From the NCBI RefSeq assembly GCF_003858655.1, contig NZ_RQXV01000002.1, forward strand, positions 310,001 to 374,000: a stretch of DNA of 64,000 bases. Direction: 5' to 3'. The notes beneath the pieces were generated by a model. That model made no database searches. It saw only the letters and a program-made list of their open reading frames with translations, and was not told the origin of the DNA. Of the stretch, positions 63,146 through 64,000 are shown piece by piece (position 1 is the stretch's first letter; each line of letters begins with the position of its first letter). The translations under genes were made by a program, and so were the position numbers. The DNA comes from Amphritea balenae. Its GTDB lineage: Bacteria; Pseudomonadota; Gammaproteobacteria; Pseudomonadales; Balneatricaceae.

Positions 63146-64000
63146 ATGCTTCAGAATATCCGAGATAATTCCAAGGGAATCGTAGCCAAGATTATTGTTG
63201 GCCTGATTGCAGTCACTTTCGCACTATTTGGTGTTGAATCTCTGGTCAGTCTGACTGGTGGATCGAATGCGCCAGCGACTGTTAACGGTGTTGAAATCAG
63301 TGAGCGGGATCTGCTGCAGGGGGCTGATCTGCAGCGTCGTCAACTACTGTCCCAAATGGGTGAGAATGCTGATCCAACGCTGCTGGATGATAATCTGATC
63401 CGTAAAGCAACCCTGGATAACCTGGTTAAGCAGGAAGTGCTGTTACAGTCTGCTCAGAATCAGGGGATGACTATTTCTGACCGGCAACTGGATCAGATGA
63501 TAATCAATACTCAGGAATTCATGGTAGATGGTCGTTTCAACCGTGATCAGTATCAGGCGGTTCTGCGAAATGCGGGTATGTCTCCGCTAATGTACAAAGA
63601 GATGCTGCGCAAGGAAAGTCTGCTTGAGCAAGAGCGAATGGGTTATATGCTGTCAGCCTTTGCGCTTGAGTCTGAAGCTGAAAATATTATTAGTCTTGAT
63701 CGTCAGACCCGCGATATTGCATATCTGCAAATCGGTCTTGATGACTATAAGGCGGGTGTTGTTCTGAGTGATGACGAAAAAGCTGAGTATTATAATGATA
63801 ATCAGCAAAGCTTCATGACTGAAGAGCAGGTCGTTATTGAATACCTGATGTTGAATAAAGCGCAGCTGCTGAAAGAGGTTGAGGTAGATGATGCGGAGCT
63901 GCAAACTCAGTTTGATCAGTTATTGGCATCATTCCAGGCGGAAGATCAGCGCACTGTTTCGCATATCATGATTGAAGTGAATGATCAGGTTGATGATGCT
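63146..64000 (+). CDS. ppiD: Periplasmic folding chaperone PpiD (3'-truncated by window edge)
   Basis: PpiD is an inner-membrane-anchored SurA-like chaperone near the Sec translocon. 285 codons are present, running off the window end. The start MLQNIRDNSKGIVAKIIVG and a single membrane helix (about 12-34, ending FALFGVESL) are followed by a SurA-like N-terminal domain (NGVEISERDLLQGADLQRRQ; RFNRDQYQAVLRNAGMS) and the beginning of the parvulin domain. The lon-hupB-ppiD order agrees with E. coli, with a tRNA inserted here. Confidence 0.93.
   Translation, partial: MLQNIRDNSKGIVAKIIVGLIAVTFALFGVESLVSLTGGSNAPATVNGVEISERDLLQGADLQRRQLLSQMGENADPTLLDDNLIRKATLDNLVKQEVLLQSAQNQGMTISDRQLDQMIINTQEFMVDGRFNRDQYQAVLRNAGMSPLMYKEMLRKESLLEQERMGYMLSAFALESEAENIISLDRQTRDIAYLQIGLDDYKAGVVLSDDEKAEYYNDNQQSFMTEEQVVIEYLMLNKAQLLKEVEVDDAELQTQFDQLLASFQAEDQRTVSHIMIEVNDQVDDA

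Overview
The window reads as a stretch of chromosome from a marine gammaproteobacterium of the Oceanospirillales type (Neptunomonas, Amphritea or Marinobacterium-like). This is an inference. It rests on the sucAB-lpd-sucCD order, the purN/purM/DUF2066/perM/hda and arsC/wrbA/DUF2069/yihY blocks that recall Pseudomonas, the lon-hupB-tRNA-ppiD order, and a base composition near 48-50% G+C as judged by eye. Nearly all of it is dense, ordinary chromosome. I see no prophage, transposase, integrase, CRISPR array or rRNA.

Layout. Positions 1-7.2 kb carry the 2-oxoglutarate dehydrogenase and succinyl-CoA synthetase genes (sucA truncated by the window edge, sucB, lpd, sucC, sucD), closed by a terminator. 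7.3-13.8 kb is a mix of small genes: an HlyU-family protein, a MOSC protein, the DEAD-box helicase deaD, a DUF3047 protein, an unannotated and highly structured putative RNA at 10.70-10.93 kb, an alkyltransferase-like (ATL) DNA repair protein, a CopD-like membrane protein, a potassium channel, a possible orphan immunity protein, YfcL and DUF3108. 13.8-18.6 kb holds purN and purM, divergent from DUF2066, a PerM-type transporter and hda. 18.6-25.2 kb has a pseudouridine synthase, tcdA (csdL), a PAS-GGDEF diguanylate cyclase, a CsdA-CsdE (SufS-SufE type) fusion protein, DUF2069, wrbA and arsC.

25.5-35.5 kb carries yihY, acyP, a MatP-like ribbon-helix-helix protein, a lytic transglycosylase, an IsdG-like monooxygenase, a PhnD-like binding protein, proS, a large uncharacterised lipoprotein, DUF3087, GFA, MscS and DUF523. 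35.9-45.0 kb is an acyl-CoA catabolic island: acyl-CoA dehydrogenase, CaiB/BaiF-type CoA transferase or racemase, acyl-CoA ligase and two hotdog thioesterases. These face a FixJ-type response regulator and PAS histidine kinase pair, and then a DmdB-like acyl-CoA ligase. Near-identical AGGG/CCCT palindromes precede all three transcription units and are good candidates for the local regulator's operators.

45.1-64.0 kb contains a SEC-C protein, bepA, tusA, a second AI-2E/PerM-type transporter, bcp, dapA-bamC, a D-2-hydroxyacid dehydrogenase, rlmD, cobS, ybiB, a C39-like cysteine peptidase, a KefB-type antiporter, a MATE exporter, nfuA, lon (with a sigma-32-like promoter), hupB, tRNA-Asp(GTC) and the 5' part of ppiD.

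The items most worth a second look are the structured RNA at 10.70-10.93 kb, which could fold into either a terminator or a competing helix; the palindrome-linked acyl-CoA regulon; the divergent MatP-like protein; and the CsdA-CsdE fusion sitting 1.5 kb from tcdA.
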